Positions 8,060 to 16,270 of a stretch of DNA of 64,000 bases are shown piece after piece. Source of the stretch: an uncultured Methanobrevibacter sp. (GTDB lineage: Archaea; Methanobacteriota; Methanobacteria; Methanobacteriales; Methanobacteriaceae); NCBI GenBank assembly GCA_900320515.1, contig ONSJ01000005.1, forward strand, positions 1 through 64,000. The letters are read 5' to 3'. Under the pieces are notes generated by a model. That model saw only the letters and a list, made by a program, of their open reading frames with translations. It ran no database searches and had not been told where the DNA came from. Position numbers and translations under genes: made by a program. Every line of letters begins with the position of its first letter. Position 1 is the stretch's first letter.

Positions 8060-8330
8060 GAGTAGTAGTGGTAAAATATGTATAAATACCACTTTCTGTA
8101 AATAAGGATAATACATATATACCTACTTTCTGTATATATGGAAATACAGAAATATGGAGAATACATATTGTACTACTTTATGTATTATAGGTAATTATAT
8201 ATTACTACTACATATGGATAATATAGGTAAATACCCATTATAACTACTTTTATATATTTACCTACCAGTATATATTTAAGTATTTTATACGGAAATACTT
8301 TTCCGACTATGGTAATATTATACTAACAGG
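8060..8330. repeat. AT-rich tract of degenerate repeats
   Basis: This tract between the 331-residue gene and the RlaP operon has no open frame of note. The motif ACTTTCTGTA recurs at 8091, 8125 and (with one change) 8175, with a shorter form at 8246. A second motif, GGA(T/G)AATA(C/T)A, recurs near 8107, 8157 and 8216. TACTAC trinucleotide runs are scattered between them. Spacing is 34-71 bases, so it is not a simple tandem array. The rest of 7937-8649 is AT-rich with nothing else recognisable. Confidence 0.5.
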
Positions 8331-8649
8331 AATTTCAGTAAAAATAATGCATAATATCTATTTATTTTAAATATAGCAGACATACATTAATTTATTAAAT
8401 GATTTAAATAATATGAAACATAATTATCAAACATAACAAATCATAATTATGAATCAGGATATATGAACTTCTCTAATACCTTTTTGATAATGAAATTTAT
8501 TAAATTTTATAAAATTTATAAAATTTTTTAATTTCTGAGTTTTCACACAAACGTCAACATATTACAAAACATCCAAATAGTGATGGCACCATCTATATGT
8601 CTTGGTTAATATTTGGTAGTTTCATTAAAAAAATAAATTTTAATAAAAT

Positions 8650-8784
8650 TTATGCATCATAAAAACTGCTAATGAATATCCCAAACGTGAATTCATCAAC
8701 CAAAATGTTGTTGATGACAAGCGTTTCGCCAAACTCAGATACAAGAACCGCAATCTCATATATCTCCTGAAAATTAACCATCAT
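8650..8784 (-). CDS. 44-residue protein at the end of the HNH-RlaP operon
   Basis: ATG at 8784 follows the RlaP stop by 4 bases, with AGGTGA overlapping that stop as a well placed ribosome site. The product begins MMVNFQEIYEIAVLVSEFGE and ends at TAA 8650-8652. It is acidic with alternating hydrophobic residues, which fits a small folded partner protein rather than a membrane peptide. No family is recognised. Confidence 0.5.
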   Translation of the reverse strand: MMVNFQEIYEIAVLVSEFGETLVINNILVDEFTFGIFISSFYDA

Positions 8785-8788
8785 GATT

Positions 8789-9544
8789 TCACCTGCAGAC
8801 AAGCAACAGTTCCCTAAACCTTTCATCATAATCTTCAGCTGTTTTAAATGATTTTGTTTCAGTTGTTTTCATGGATGCAAGTGAATCAAGGATGAAATTA
8901 TTCAATATGAACACTGTCCTTTCGCTCAAATCACCTTTTCCCTTGTGAAAATCAATCAGATTTATGACCGCATCCCTAATATCCTCGGTGAGATTAATGA
9001 AATCATGATCCAAAAGCTCGTTTATATTTATCGGAGGGTAAATGTCCCTATTGAGAAGTCTCCAGCAAAGTATTGACCTGATAACATAGAGATATTTTTT
9101 CCTCTTCTTCCTGTTAAACTCCAAAGGGCAGTATTTTTTCCAATGACTGTGGGCGGTTGATGCATAATGATTTTTTAAAACGCCAATTTCAAATCCGCCA
9201 AGGCCAGAAAATATGAATTCGATGCCCTTGTCCATATAGACCTCCCTTGATATGATCCATTCCCTCAGATTAGGATTGTTTTTATAGTGAAGTTTCAGCG
9301 CCTTTTTGATGTCCCATCCCACAATATCAATATCCTCTCCTATGCATTCTATCACCTCGCTCTGCTCATTCAGTGCGAGGTAATCCTTTACATTAAGCTT
9401 TTTGTAAATGAATCTGATATCATAATCTGATTCATCGTTTGCAAAGCCCAACACTCTGCTTCCTGCCTCACAGGCATATAGAATCTCAATGTCTTCAGCC
9501 TTTTCAATCCTATGCAAAATCTCAATAATCTCTTCTCTTCTCAT
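8789..9544 (-). CDS. RlaP-type nucleotidyltransferase (RNA repair-associated, PF10127-like)
   Basis: 251 residues. The N-terminal motif CEAGSRVLGFANDESDYDIRFIY carries the Gly-Ser and Asp-x-Asp signature of polymerase-beta-type nucleotidyltransferases in the form typical of RlaP, a family linked to RNA ligase and repair operons in bacteria. The C-terminal part is helical and basic (HWKKYCPLEFNRKKRKKYLY). Here no RNA ligase is present; the upstream neighbour is an HNH nuclease, with stop and start overlapping (ATGA, 9541-9544), and a 44-residue gene follows. A nucleotide-adding or end-modifying role coupled to the nuclease is inferred. Confidence 0.75.
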   Translation of the reverse strand: MRREEIIEILHRIEKAEDIEILYACEAGSRVLGFANDESDYDIRFIYKKLNVKDYLALNEQSEVIECIGEDIDIVGWDIKKALKLHYKNNPNLREWIISREVYMDKGIEFIFSGLGGFEIGVLKNHYASTAHSHWKKYCPLEFNRKKRKKYLYVIRSILCWRLLNRDIYPPININELLDHDFINLTEDIRDAVINLIDFHKGKGDLSERTVFILNNFILDSLASMKTTETKSFKTAEDYDERFRELLLVCR

Positions 9545-10083
9545 AAATAATCACCCAATACATCTTTTTCAAGTTCAACTTTTTGCAGATATTCCCAATC
9601 GTCGCTTCCCCAATCTTTTGTGAGAAATATTGGATTGAATCTTTTTCTTCTTTTCGATCTTTTCCGTTTCCTTTTATTCTTCTTTGCCTTAGGTTTTGGT
9701 TTTGTAAAATCATTGATCCTTATTTTTGAGTATAACGGACTTGACTCGTACTTCTTTCTTTTATATCTTTTCTTATTTTTTATTTTGTTTTTTGGACGAT
9801 GCTTTTTTTGGCAAAATTCCCTGAATGTCTCATCATTTATGGGAAAGCATGTCTGATGATATCTGTCATGGCAGGACTGGCACAATACTGCACCGTTTTC
9901 AACGTCAAAATAGAGTTTATCATATACATGGCAGGGGATGATATGATGAGGCTGAAGATTATTTTTAGTGCCGCATGCCTGGCAGCGGTTGTTTTTACTT
10001 AAAATCTTTTCAAACCATTTTTCCTCTTTTCTGTTCAGGTGAATTGTTCCAGGATAGATTCTAGAAATTTGACGCCTGCTCAT
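9541..10083 (-). CDS. HNH endonuclease-like protein with a very basic tail
   Basis: 180 residues from the ATG at 10083, chosen because AAAGGGAT lies just upstream; a TTG at 10122 is the longest alternative. The HNH finger is complete: CQACG, LQPHHIIPCHVY, then ENGAVLCQSCHDRYHQ, giving two CxxC pairs and the catalytic His. The tail (about residues 95-165) is extremely rich in Lys and Arg (KKNKRKRKRSKRRKRF) and should bind nucleic acid. It forms an operon with RlaP. It may be a homing or defence nuclease, or an RNA/DNA-damaging effector. Confidence 0.75.
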   Translation of the reverse strand: MSRRQISRIYPGTIHLNRKEEKWFEKILSKNNRCQACGTKNNLQPHHIIPCHVYDKLYFDVENGAVLCQSCHDRYHQTCFPINDETFREFCQKKHRPKNKIKNKKRYKRKKYESSPLYSKIRINDFTKPKPKAKKNKRKRKRSKRRKRFNPIFLTKDWGSDDWEYLQKVELEKDVLGDYL

Positions 10084-10222
10084 ATTATCCCTTTTTAAAT
10101 GTCTAATAATCCCAATTGCCAATTAAGATGATTGCGAATTGGACAGTTATCAAAAACTATATAAACTATAAAAATATAATTATTATTAATTTTATAAAAC
10201 TGTTAGTGTTTTATAAAATGGA

Positions 10223-10294
10223 GATGAATCTAGAATGGGAAAAAACAGACGGCGAGAGTAAACTCTCTAAAAGCCCATTCATCATTGATTCATC
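10223..10294. ncRNA. Candidate structured RNA or nested hairpin
   Basis: GATGAATC (10223-10230) pairs with GATTCATC (10287-10294), AATGGG pairs with CCCATT inside it, and GAGAGT/ACTCTC forms an inner hairpin. Three nested helices in 72 bases of otherwise AT-rich intergenic DNA suggest a transcribed structure. On the minus strand a T6 run lies inside. No known RNA family is recognised. Confidence 0.4.
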
Positions 10295-10450
10295 TTATTT
10301 CCTTGTTTTTAACTCGACAATCAAATACAAAGATATTAAAAATATTAATATTAAATCAATATTTAAGTTGAGCATTACTGTTTTTGACAGTATAGTCTCA
10401 CCCCCTTGCAGATGAATTGCAGAGGTGCAAACAAGCAAATACCGCGAACC

Positions 10451-10540
10451 GTCGGTCAGTCTGTTTTTAAAAATGAAAAATTGAGAAGGAAATCAATCCC
10501 TCCTCAATTTTAGGACCGACTATGGTGTTTGTAAACACCA
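10451..10540 (-). ncRNA. Candidate minus-strand structured RNA downstream of mntP
   Basis: On the minus strand, downstream of a promoter-like repeat (10591-10663), come a TGGTGTTT/AAACACCA hairpin (10523-10540), then GTCGGTC (10514-10520) pairing with GACCGAC (10451-10457) around a TTGAG/CTCAA hairpin (10481-10507). There is no open frame. The layout resembles the mntP leader at 11399-11468. Confidence 0.4.
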
Positions 10541-10590
10541 ATCAGAAAAATGACAATAAGCCATTTTTCATATAAATTATTAGTTTTATT

Positions 10591-10663
10591 TCATATTTAA
10601 AATAGGCAGTTTTAAATGCTTACAATTTTATAAGGTCAAAGCAATATTGCGAACTCAGACAAT
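10591..10663 (-). promoter_or_regulatory. Duplicated promoter region, copy 1 (ORF-less side)
   Basis: 73 bases matching 11489-11561 at 66 positions with no gap. Read on the minus strand it holds upstream TTGCTTTGAC and the archaeal TATA box TTTAAATA (10594-10601). It faces an ORF-less structured stretch. Confidence 0.6.
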
Positions 10664-10788
10664 CCATAATTAAGGACCAATAAATTAAAAAACAAATGAG
10701 ATATTATAGATTTTTCTTTTAAAAAAAGGTTAATTGTGGAATTGGATGCTGCATGTTGACCGGCATTATTTTGAAAAATAAGCTCAAA

Positions 10789-11343
10789 TCAAAATCCCAA
10801 GAGTATCTTTATTCCAATCAAAATCAGGATGACACCGCCCAGTATCTGGAACTTGTCCCCGACATAGTCTCCCAGTTTCTTTCCGATGAATATCCCTGCA
10901 ATGCTGAAGGCGAATGCCACAACACCTATAATCAGTGATGATATCAGTATGGGGTCTTTTAAAAGGGCTATTGTAATTCCCACTGCAAATGCATCAATGC
11001 TTGTTGCTATTGCAAGAAGGGTGACCTCCCTGAATGAGAAATGATCAGTTATTTCCTCATCATCTCCAGTGATGCTTTCTCGAATCATATTCAATCCGAT
11101 GGCAAGAAGAAGTATGAATCCTATTATCGGCGCCAGGGATTCAACGATGCCTGCAATCACATTTCCGCAGAAGTATCCCAATATGGGCATCAATGCCTGA
11201 AATCCGCCAAAAAACAGTCCATAGTACAATATCTGTGAAGTTGTCAATTGCTTTTGCGTAAATCCCTTGGTCATGGATACACTGAAAGCATCCATTGCAA
11301 GGGCAACGGCAACCAGAAATGTTGAAATCAGATTGAAAGACAT
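10789..11343 (-). CDS. mntP: Manganese efflux pump MntP
   Basis: 184 residues with six membrane helices in two repeats, the standard MntP length. Each repeat carries the key acidic motif: ALAMDAFSVSMTKG (D18) and ATSIDAFAVGI (D117). It exports Mn(II). The gene is preceded on its strand by a TTTAAATA promoter within a 73-base element that is duplicated downstream of the gene, and by a leader of about 120 bases with two strong hairpins. That suggests metal-dependent control at the promoter, the leader, or both. In bacteria mntP is often under a Mn riboswitch, but the known yybP-ykoY core is not visible here. Confidence 0.9.
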   Translation of the reverse strand: MSFNLISTFLVAVALAMDAFSVSMTKGFTQKQLTTSQILYYGLFFGGFQALMPILGYFCGNVIAGIVESLAPIIGFILLLAIGLNMIRESITGDDEEITDHFSFREVTLLAIATSIDAFAVGITIALLKDPILISSLIIGVVAFAFSIAGIFIGKKLGDYVGDKFQILGGVILILIGIKILLGF

Positions 11344-11398
11344 TGACTAAATGTATGTATATTATTTTATTTATAATTAATTTCTAATGGAGGAGAAA

Positions 11399-11468
11399 AG
11401 GCAGGATTGAATCCTGCCTATTCTTTCGCACGGTCGGTTGTGGGAAATATCAGTTAAGTTATTTCCCA
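11399..11468 (-). promoter_or_regulatory. Structured 5' leader of mntP
   Basis: Two hairpins: TGGGAAAT (11441-11448) with ATTTCCCA (11461-11468), and AGGCAGGAT (11399-11407) with ATCCTGCCT (11411-11419), joined by a linker containing ACCGACCG on the minus strand. They lie between the predicted start of transcription (about 11465) and the mntP ATG. They could be a metal-sensing leader or an attenuator. Confidence 0.45.
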
Positions 11469-11488
11469 ATTAAAGTATTGTGCATACC

Positions 11489-11561
11489 TCATATTTAAAA
11501 TAAGCAGTTTTAAATCCCTGCAATTTTACAAAGTCAAAGCAATATTACGAACTCAGACAAT
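11489..11561 (-). promoter_or_regulatory. Duplicated promoter region, copy 2 (mntP promoter)
   Basis: Contains TTTAAATA (11492-11499) on the minus strand and a palindrome ATTTAAAA/TTTTAAAT around it. It is 66/73 identical to 10591-10663. The conserved upstream half (GTCTGAGTTCG, TTGCTTTGAC) is a likely regulator site. Confidence 0.6.
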
Positions 11562-11748
11562 AGCTTTGAATGCATCAAATTTGAAGATGTTATCTGACTT
11601 TAACCAAAACAGACGGTTATGGGAATACACACTCTTAAAATCACAAACACAAATCGAAACGTTTTGAAATCCACATCCAATGCCAAATAATTTTTCATGG
11701 TTTTGCCTTTTGTTAATTATTTATATAATTTAAATTAAAACAATAAAC

Positions 11749-12771
11749 ATGAAAGACTTATTCGATGTATGCAAATTCGGGGATTTGACACTCAACAGCA
11801 GAATTGTCAGAACAGGACTTTGGGAATCCCAAAGGGAAAAATCAGGAAACATGACTCCTGAAATATATAACAGATATGAAAACATTGCCGCAAGCGGCGT
11901 GGGATTGATTATAAGTGAACTCTACTCCCTTTATCCGAGGGACGTATTTTCAAAGTATTCAAATACCGTCAATTACTCCCGCTTTGTGCGGGAGGCCCGT
12001 GACCTTACAGACCTTGTACATATCTATGACGTTCCTATCTTTGCCCAGCTGGGTATGGTTCAGTTCAACAAGAAAACAGAACAGAACATCAAGATTGAAG
12101 ACGTAAGCATCGATGATATGCGAAAGATCCAGGCCGACATGATTATGGCCGCCCAAAAGTTCGACTACGGAGGATTTGACGGAATTCAGCTGGGACTTGG
12201 AAACTACTACTTCCTGGCAAGATTCATCAACCCAACCTTCAACAGCCGTGAAGACAAGTACGGCGGAAGCACCCTGAACCGCCTTAGAATAGTTCTAGAG
12301 ATTATCAAAGTCATAAAGAAAACAACAAAGCTTCATATAAACTGCCGTCTGAACGCATTTGACGGCACCACCAACGGAATGACCCTGGAGGAAACCATCA
12401 ATATATGCCAACTGCTTGAAAAGCATGGTGCAGACAGCCTCCAGATTACCCGTCCACGTTCCCCTCAATTCTTCACCCGTGAAAACAGGAATAAAAACCC
12501 GCTGATTGACGCAACACAGGAAATAATCAAAAGGGTTGACATTCCGGTAATCCTTGGGGGAGGGGCAACCAGCCAGAACCAGATAAACAATATCCTAAAC
12601 GCTACAGACATCGATTTCATATCCATGCAGAGGCCATTTGTCCATGATCCGAGTTTCCTTGTGGACTGGCAGATTGAAGGAAACGGCGAAAGCTTCTGCA
12701 AGACCTGCAACAACTGCTACTGGAAAAAGACAAGCACATGCCACATCAGGCCGTGCAAAATCAGACCCTAA
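11749..12771 (+). CDS. Old Yellow Enzyme-family flavin oxidoreductase
   Basis: 340 residues, the size of the TIM-barrel-only members. The N-terminus FDVCKFGDLTLNSRIVRTGLWE and the motifs GFDGIQLGLGNYYFLARFINP, NSREDKYGGSTLNRLR and PVILGGGATS are typical of the NADH:flavin oxidoreductase family that binds FMN. The C-terminus has a cysteine cluster (CKTCNNCYWKKTSTCHIRPC) which may hold an Fe-S cluster as in the 2,4-dienoyl-CoA reductase branch. The substrate is unknown. A TATA-like ATTATTTATATAATTT lies about 30 bases upstream, implying a short or leaderless transcript. Confidence 0.85.
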   Translation: MKDLFDVCKFGDLTLNSRIVRTGLWESQREKSGNMTPEIYNRYENIAASGVGLIISELYSLYPRDVFSKYSNTVNYSRFVREARDLTDLVHIYDVPIFAQLGMVQFNKKTEQNIKIEDVSIDDMRKIQADMIMAAQKFDYGGFDGIQLGLGNYYFLARFINPTFNSREDKYGGSTLNRLRIVLEIIKVIKKTTKLHINCRLNAFDGTTNGMTLEETINICQLLEKHGADSLQITRPRSPQFFTRENRNKNPLIDATQEIIKRVDIPVILGGGATSQNQINNILNATDIDFISMQRPFVHDPSFLVDWQIEGNGESFCKTCNNCYWKKTSTCHIRPCKIRP

Positions 12772-13208
12772 TCCTTCCTGTATGTCCGAAACATCTCAAG
12801 AAAGTGATTGAGCTCATCGCCTATCTGGTAAAGGGAAACGATCGGCCTGTGATTGAGAAGCGTTGAAAGAGCAATAAGCATGGGAACTGCCTCCCCGACA
12901 TTGACATCTTCAAACTCCAAATCCTGATAGGTGATTTTGAAAGTCTCGTTTAGGCGAACATCGATTCTAAGTCCCGGGGGAATGAAATTTATCTCCTCTT
13001 TTTCTATGAGTTCCTCAAGGTCCTTTGTGCCTTCTAGGATATCGTCAAAATCAATCCTGTCCATGCTTAAAATCGAATCCAAAAAATCGAAGTGAATGTC
13101 ATAGTCATATTTGGCATATGTCCTGAAATATTCGTTGACCATCAGATAATTGATGTATAGCTCATGGTTGAGGATGGCGTATTTCTTGTTGTTGACTATG
13201 AATTCCAT
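12768..13208 (-). CDS. Hypothetical acidic protein
   Basis: 146 residues, acidic, no membrane segment. The sequence (VNEYFRTYAKYDYDIHFDFLDSILSMD, NVGEAVPMLIALSTLL) suggests an alpha/beta fold. It overlaps the end of the flavoenzyme by 4 bases in convergent orientation. No family recognised, and no clue to function from neighbours. Confidence 0.6.
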   Translation of the reverse strand: MEFIVNNKKYAILNHELYINYLMVNEYFRTYAKYDYDIHFDFLDSILSMDRIDFDDILEGTKDLEELIEKEEINFIPPGLRIDVRLNETFKITYQDLEFEDVNVGEAVPMLIALSTLLNHRPIVSLYQIGDELNHFLEMFRTYRKD

Positions 13209-13233
13209 GTTTGGATATTTGTTAAAAAAAGTA

Positions 13234-13260
13234 TAAAAAACTAGTTATGGAATAACTAGT
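13234..13260 (-). terminator. Terminator of the flavodoxin-MarR-MATE operon
   Basis: ACTAGTTAT (13240-13248) and ATAACTAGT (13252-13260) form a 9-bp stem with a 3-base loop, followed on the minus strand by a T6 run. The MATE stop codon is part of the stem. Confidence 0.65.
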
Positions 13261-14647
13261 CTTCCTTTGGTGCATATTTCTTGATTGCAATTTTCTTGAA
13301 TTCCCTGATGAAGAGCTTTGCCCAAATGTATCCGACTGTTCCTCCTACAAAACAGCCCATAATCACACCTGCATATATTCCAACAACTCCCCATCCGAAG
13401 ATGAAGCAAAAGATATATGCAAATACGCTCTCAAGAATCAGGGATCTCAGAAGCGTAATCAATAGGGAATATACCCCTTTTCCGACACCCTGAAACATCA
13501 TGGATGACATTATACCGTGAGGAATCGCAAGAACAAAGAGTGTCAGCACTGATATTGCCCTGGCGATTTCAGGAGCAAGGGTTGAGCTTGCTGAGGTGTA
13601 TGCAAACATCGATGCGATTTGAGGTGAGAATATGTATATCACAATTCCCAGAGCAATTGATACGGCAAAACCCAATTTTATGGAGTATGAATGTGCAGTC
13701 TGCAGGTTTTTGTAGTTGTGTGCACCATATGCAACACCTGCAACTGTCAGGACTGCTGTTCCGATACCGATCAAAGGAATCATGGCCAGTTGGACGATTC
13801 TCATGGATGCAGTATATACCGCCACCGCAGTTGTTCCGTCAGCCATTACAAGCATTGAGTTTATGATGATTGCAAGTGCTGAAAATACGATGTTTTCGAG
13901 TGTTGACGGGATTGCAACCTGCAGGGTATCAAGCATGATGTAGGACTGATAGTTAAAGTTCTTCCATGACAGGTCAAGGTAGAGGTCTCTTTTTCCCCAA
14001 ATCCAATAGCTCATCACCAAACAGGACATTGTCGCTGATATCACGGTTGCCCATGCGGCACCCGCTATTCCGAAGTTGAGGACGTAGATGAAAACCGGAT
14101 CCAGGACGATGTTCAATATTGCTGTTACCGCAATAGCTATTGTTGCCCTTCTCATGTCCCCTTCAGACCTGAATATCGCTGAAGCGACACCTGAATATAC
14201 GAATATGAACAAAAATCCGAAGATGATGTAGCTGTAGTCAAGCGCATACTGGATTGTGTTTCCGGCACCCATGAACTGAAGAATAGGCACCATGAGCACT
14301 TCAATGAGCACTGTAAATATCACGGACACTATTATGGACAATACAATTCCGTGCAGTGCCGCATTGTTTGCCTGCTTGTAGTTGTTTGCACCGATGTATC
14401 TTGCAATCAGTGAGTTTGCACCTGCACCGATACCGTTTCCCAGTCCCACCAGCACCATAAAAAGCGGTGTGATGAATCCTATTGCCGCCAGCGCATCCGC
14501 ACCGAGTCCGGCCACCCATATGCTGTCTGCTATATTGTAAAGCATGATAAGCAGCATGGAAAGCATCATCGGCAACGCCAATTTAACGATAGCCTTTTTA
14601 GGGTCTCCCGTAATCATTTCAATATTCTTGCTTTTATCCTTTGCCAT
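13256..14647 (-). CDS. MATE-family multidrug/cation antiporter
   Basis: 463 residues, twelve hydrophobic helices, standard MATE size. The start region (DPKKAIVKLALPMMLSMLLIMLYNIADSIWVAGLG) and the repeat at GLGNGIGAGANSLIARYIGA are typical. It exports drugs or metabolites in exchange for Na+ or H+. The gene begins 1 base after a MarR regulator, so the regulator probably controls it. Terminator hairpin at the stop. Confidence 0.9.
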   Translation of the reverse strand: MAKDKSKNIEMITGDPKKAIVKLALPMMLSMLLIMLYNIADSIWVAGLGADALAAIGFITPLFMVLVGLGNGIGAGANSLIARYIGANNYKQANNAALHGIVLSIIVSVIFTVLIEVLMVPILQFMGAGNTIQYALDYSYIIFGFLFIFVYSGVASAIFRSEGDMRRATIAIAVTAILNIVLDPVFIYVLNFGIAGAAWATVISATMSCLVMSYWIWGKRDLYLDLSWKNFNYQSYIMLDTLQVAIPSTLENIVFSALAIIINSMLVMADGTTAVAVYTASMRIVQLAMIPLIGIGTAVLTVAGVAYGAHNYKNLQTAHSYSIKLGFAVSIALGIVIYIFSPQIASMFAYTSASSTLAPEIARAISVLTLFVLAIPHGIMSSMMFQGVGKGVYSLLITLLRSLILESVFAYIFCFIFGWGVVGIYAGVIMGCFVGGTVGYIWAKLFIREFKKIAIKKYAPKED

Positions 14648-14648
14648 T

Positions 14649-15116
14649 TTAATCCTCTTTTTCGTTTAACTCCATAGTCTTGACGGCTATTTCCTTTAAA
14701 ACAAACTGCAACAGTTCCCTGTCAACATAGCCTTTTTCCTTTATAATTTCATTTTCCCAATTCTTAAGAATCTTGATTGCCTCTGATAAGGTTTTTCTGC
14801 CTTTAATCGTTAGTGAAACCTTATTCTGCCTGCGGTTGTTTTCATCAATTGTCCTTACGACAAATCCGTTGTCCTCCAATTTTTTGATGGACCTTGCAAC
14901 CGCCCCCTTGTTTATGTTGCATCTTGATGCAATCCTCTCCTGGTTGAGATTTTCATTATGGGATATTTCAAAGAGGAGATGCAGCTGGGTTTCATTGATG
15001 CCCAAATCCCCTAACCTGTGGTTAAGATAGATTGATTGGCCCCTTGCAATCATTGCAATCAGATTGCTGATTGGAATTGATGAGCAGTCGATTTCCTTAA
15101 ATTCCTCAAGAGTCAT
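14649..15116 (-). CDS. MarR-family transcriptional regulator
   Basis: 155 residues. Winged helix with LHLLFEISHNENLNQERIASRCNINKGAVARSIKKLEDNGFVVRTIDENNRRQNKVSLT, the recognition helix and wing of MarR proteins, between dimerisation helices. It sits 5 bases after a flavodoxin and 1 base before a MATE pump. The likely job is a ligand- or redox-responsive repressor of this three-gene operon. Confidence 0.9.
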   Translation of the reverse strand: MTLEEFKEIDCSSIPISNLIAMIARGQSIYLNHRLGDLGINETQLHLLFEISHNENLNQERIASRCNINKGAVARSIKKLEDNGFVVRTIDENNRRQNKVSLTIKGRKTLSEAIKILKNWENEIIKEKGYVDRELLQFVLKEIAVKTMELNEKED

Positions 15117-15121
15117 CCTAT

Positions 15122-15571
15122 CTACTCTAAAAATGAATCCAAACTGAAGTCATTCCTTTTGACCTGCTTTGTGGTCAGGCCCAGAGTCTTGACCGGCTTA
15201 ACAGAGTACTTTTCAGCCTGTGCAAATGATTTATTAAAGTCATCGGACATTGCAGTCATGAATAACTTTACATTACCAAGCTTTTCTGCATTCTGCTTGA
15301 TATATGAAAGGGCAGGTGTTGCTATCTTTCCGGCCCATACCGGCGCTCCGATATAAACGACATCATAGTCTGCAGGATCGAATTTCAAATCTTCAAGGTC
15401 AATGATCTTTTCGGATATTCCATGCTTTCCTCCGCGTGCATATCCCAGCTTGCCCTGATAGTTTACTTTCGGAACGATTTCTTCAATGTCTGCATTAACG
15501 TTATTTGCGATAGCTTCTGCAAGTTTTTTTGTTGTATTTGTTCTTGAATAATATGCTACTAATGATTTCAT
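15122..15571 (-). CDS. Flavodoxin
   Basis: 149 residues. The FMN phosphate loop is YYSRTNTTKKLA at residues ~8-19, followed by the alternating alpha/beta pattern with YIGAPVWAGKIATPALSYI. Flavodoxins carry electrons with bound FMN. As first gene of the flavodoxin-MarR-MATE operon it might also work in quinone or drug reduction. A run of A/T-rich promoter DNA precedes it. Confidence 0.88.
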   Translation of the reverse strand: MKSLVAYYSRTNTTKKLAEAIANNVNADIEEIVPKVNYQGKLGYARGGKHGISEKIIDLEDLKFDPADYDVVYIGAPVWAGKIATPALSYIKQNAEKLGNVKLFMTAMSDDFNKSFAQAEKYSVKPVKTLGLTTKQVKRNDFSLDSFLE

Positions 15572-15659
15572 AACATATTATTAATATCTTCTAGTATATA
15601 AACTGTTGCATTGACAACTATTGACATTGCAACAATTAAAAATATGAAAAAAAATTAAA

Positions 15660-16238
15660 TTATTTTCTGAATTTAAGCCCAACCTTAAAGGCATCACCAA
15701 TTTTTTCACCCATGCTGAAATATGAGTGTGTAATGTCATCATAGGCAATTGGATTGACCTTTTCAAAGATTATTCTGCCATTATCATCCACAATGTCAGC
15801 TTCAGCCTGGACATTGACGATTTCACCGGTAATCTGAGTGTGGGAGCCGACCTTTGCAATGTGCATCACCTTACATTCAAGGGACAGTCTGAACTCATTG
15901 ATGATTGGAGCATTGACCTTCTGGCCCTTCTGGTGTGTGAAACCTATCTTTGAGAGCTTGTCCTCGCTGTAGCCTGACTCGATTCCCAGATAATCCACCT
16001 CACAAACCTGCTCAACGCTTCCGAATGCCAGGCAGAACTCCCCTGAATGCAGGATGCTTTTGAGGGTTTTCCTTTTAAGAGTGGAGTTGATTGCAATCAT
16101 GACTGCAGGCGGATGGTGAGAACACATTGTGGCAAATGCAAGAGTGCATGCATCGGCATTACCGTTCTCATCATATGCACTTGCAACAACCGCCGGAGCC
16201 GGATACATCATCGTATGATTTTTAACATTGACTTTCAT
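15660..16238 (-). CDS. Flavin reductase-like FMN-binding protein
   Basis: 192 residues from ATG 16238. The upstream in-frame ATG at 16259 overlaps the divergent promoter and is less likely. Motifs AVVASAYDENGNADACTLAFATMCSHHPPAVMIAIN and GEFCLAFG mark the split-barrel flavin reductase family. It likely binds FMN; archaeal members reduce flavins or iron chelates. The start lies about 30 bases from AT-rich TATA-like DNA, so the mRNA may be leaderless. It diverges from the PAP2-like gene with only 32 bases between starts, so the promoters must overlap. Confidence 0.8.
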   Translation of the reverse strand: MKVNVKNHTMMYPAPAVVASAYDENGNADACTLAFATMCSHHPPAVMIAINSTLKRKTLKSILHSGEFCLAFGSVEQVCEVDYLGIESGYSEDKLSKIGFTHQKGQKVNAPIINEFRLSLECKVMHIAKVGSHTQITGEIVNVQAEADIVDDNGRIIFEKVNPIAYDDITHSYFSMGEKIGDAFKVGLKFRK

Positions 16239-16270
16239 GATTATATATAATAAAATCATATAATATAAAT

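Noticed and set aside
8060-8330. Possible CRISPR array
   Set aside because: Repeats are short, degenerate and unevenly spaced, no constant spacer length is present, and no cas gene is near.
5781-10083. Complete prophage or integrative element
   Set aside because: An integrase is present, but no structural, packaging or replication genes, and no matching direct att repeats were seen.
10116-10415. Plus-strand 99-residue open frame
   Set aside because: AT-rich, low-complexity product with no ribosome site. It overlaps nested hairpins and a non-coding layout, so it is judged chance.
10439-10470. tRNA-like sequence (GTTCG/CGAAC fragments)
   Set aside because: No cloverleaf, acceptor pairing or T-loop could be built.
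10789-11565. Known yybP-ykoY manganese riboswitch
   Set aside because: The conserved core sequences of that family were looked for by eye and not found; only generic hairpins are present.
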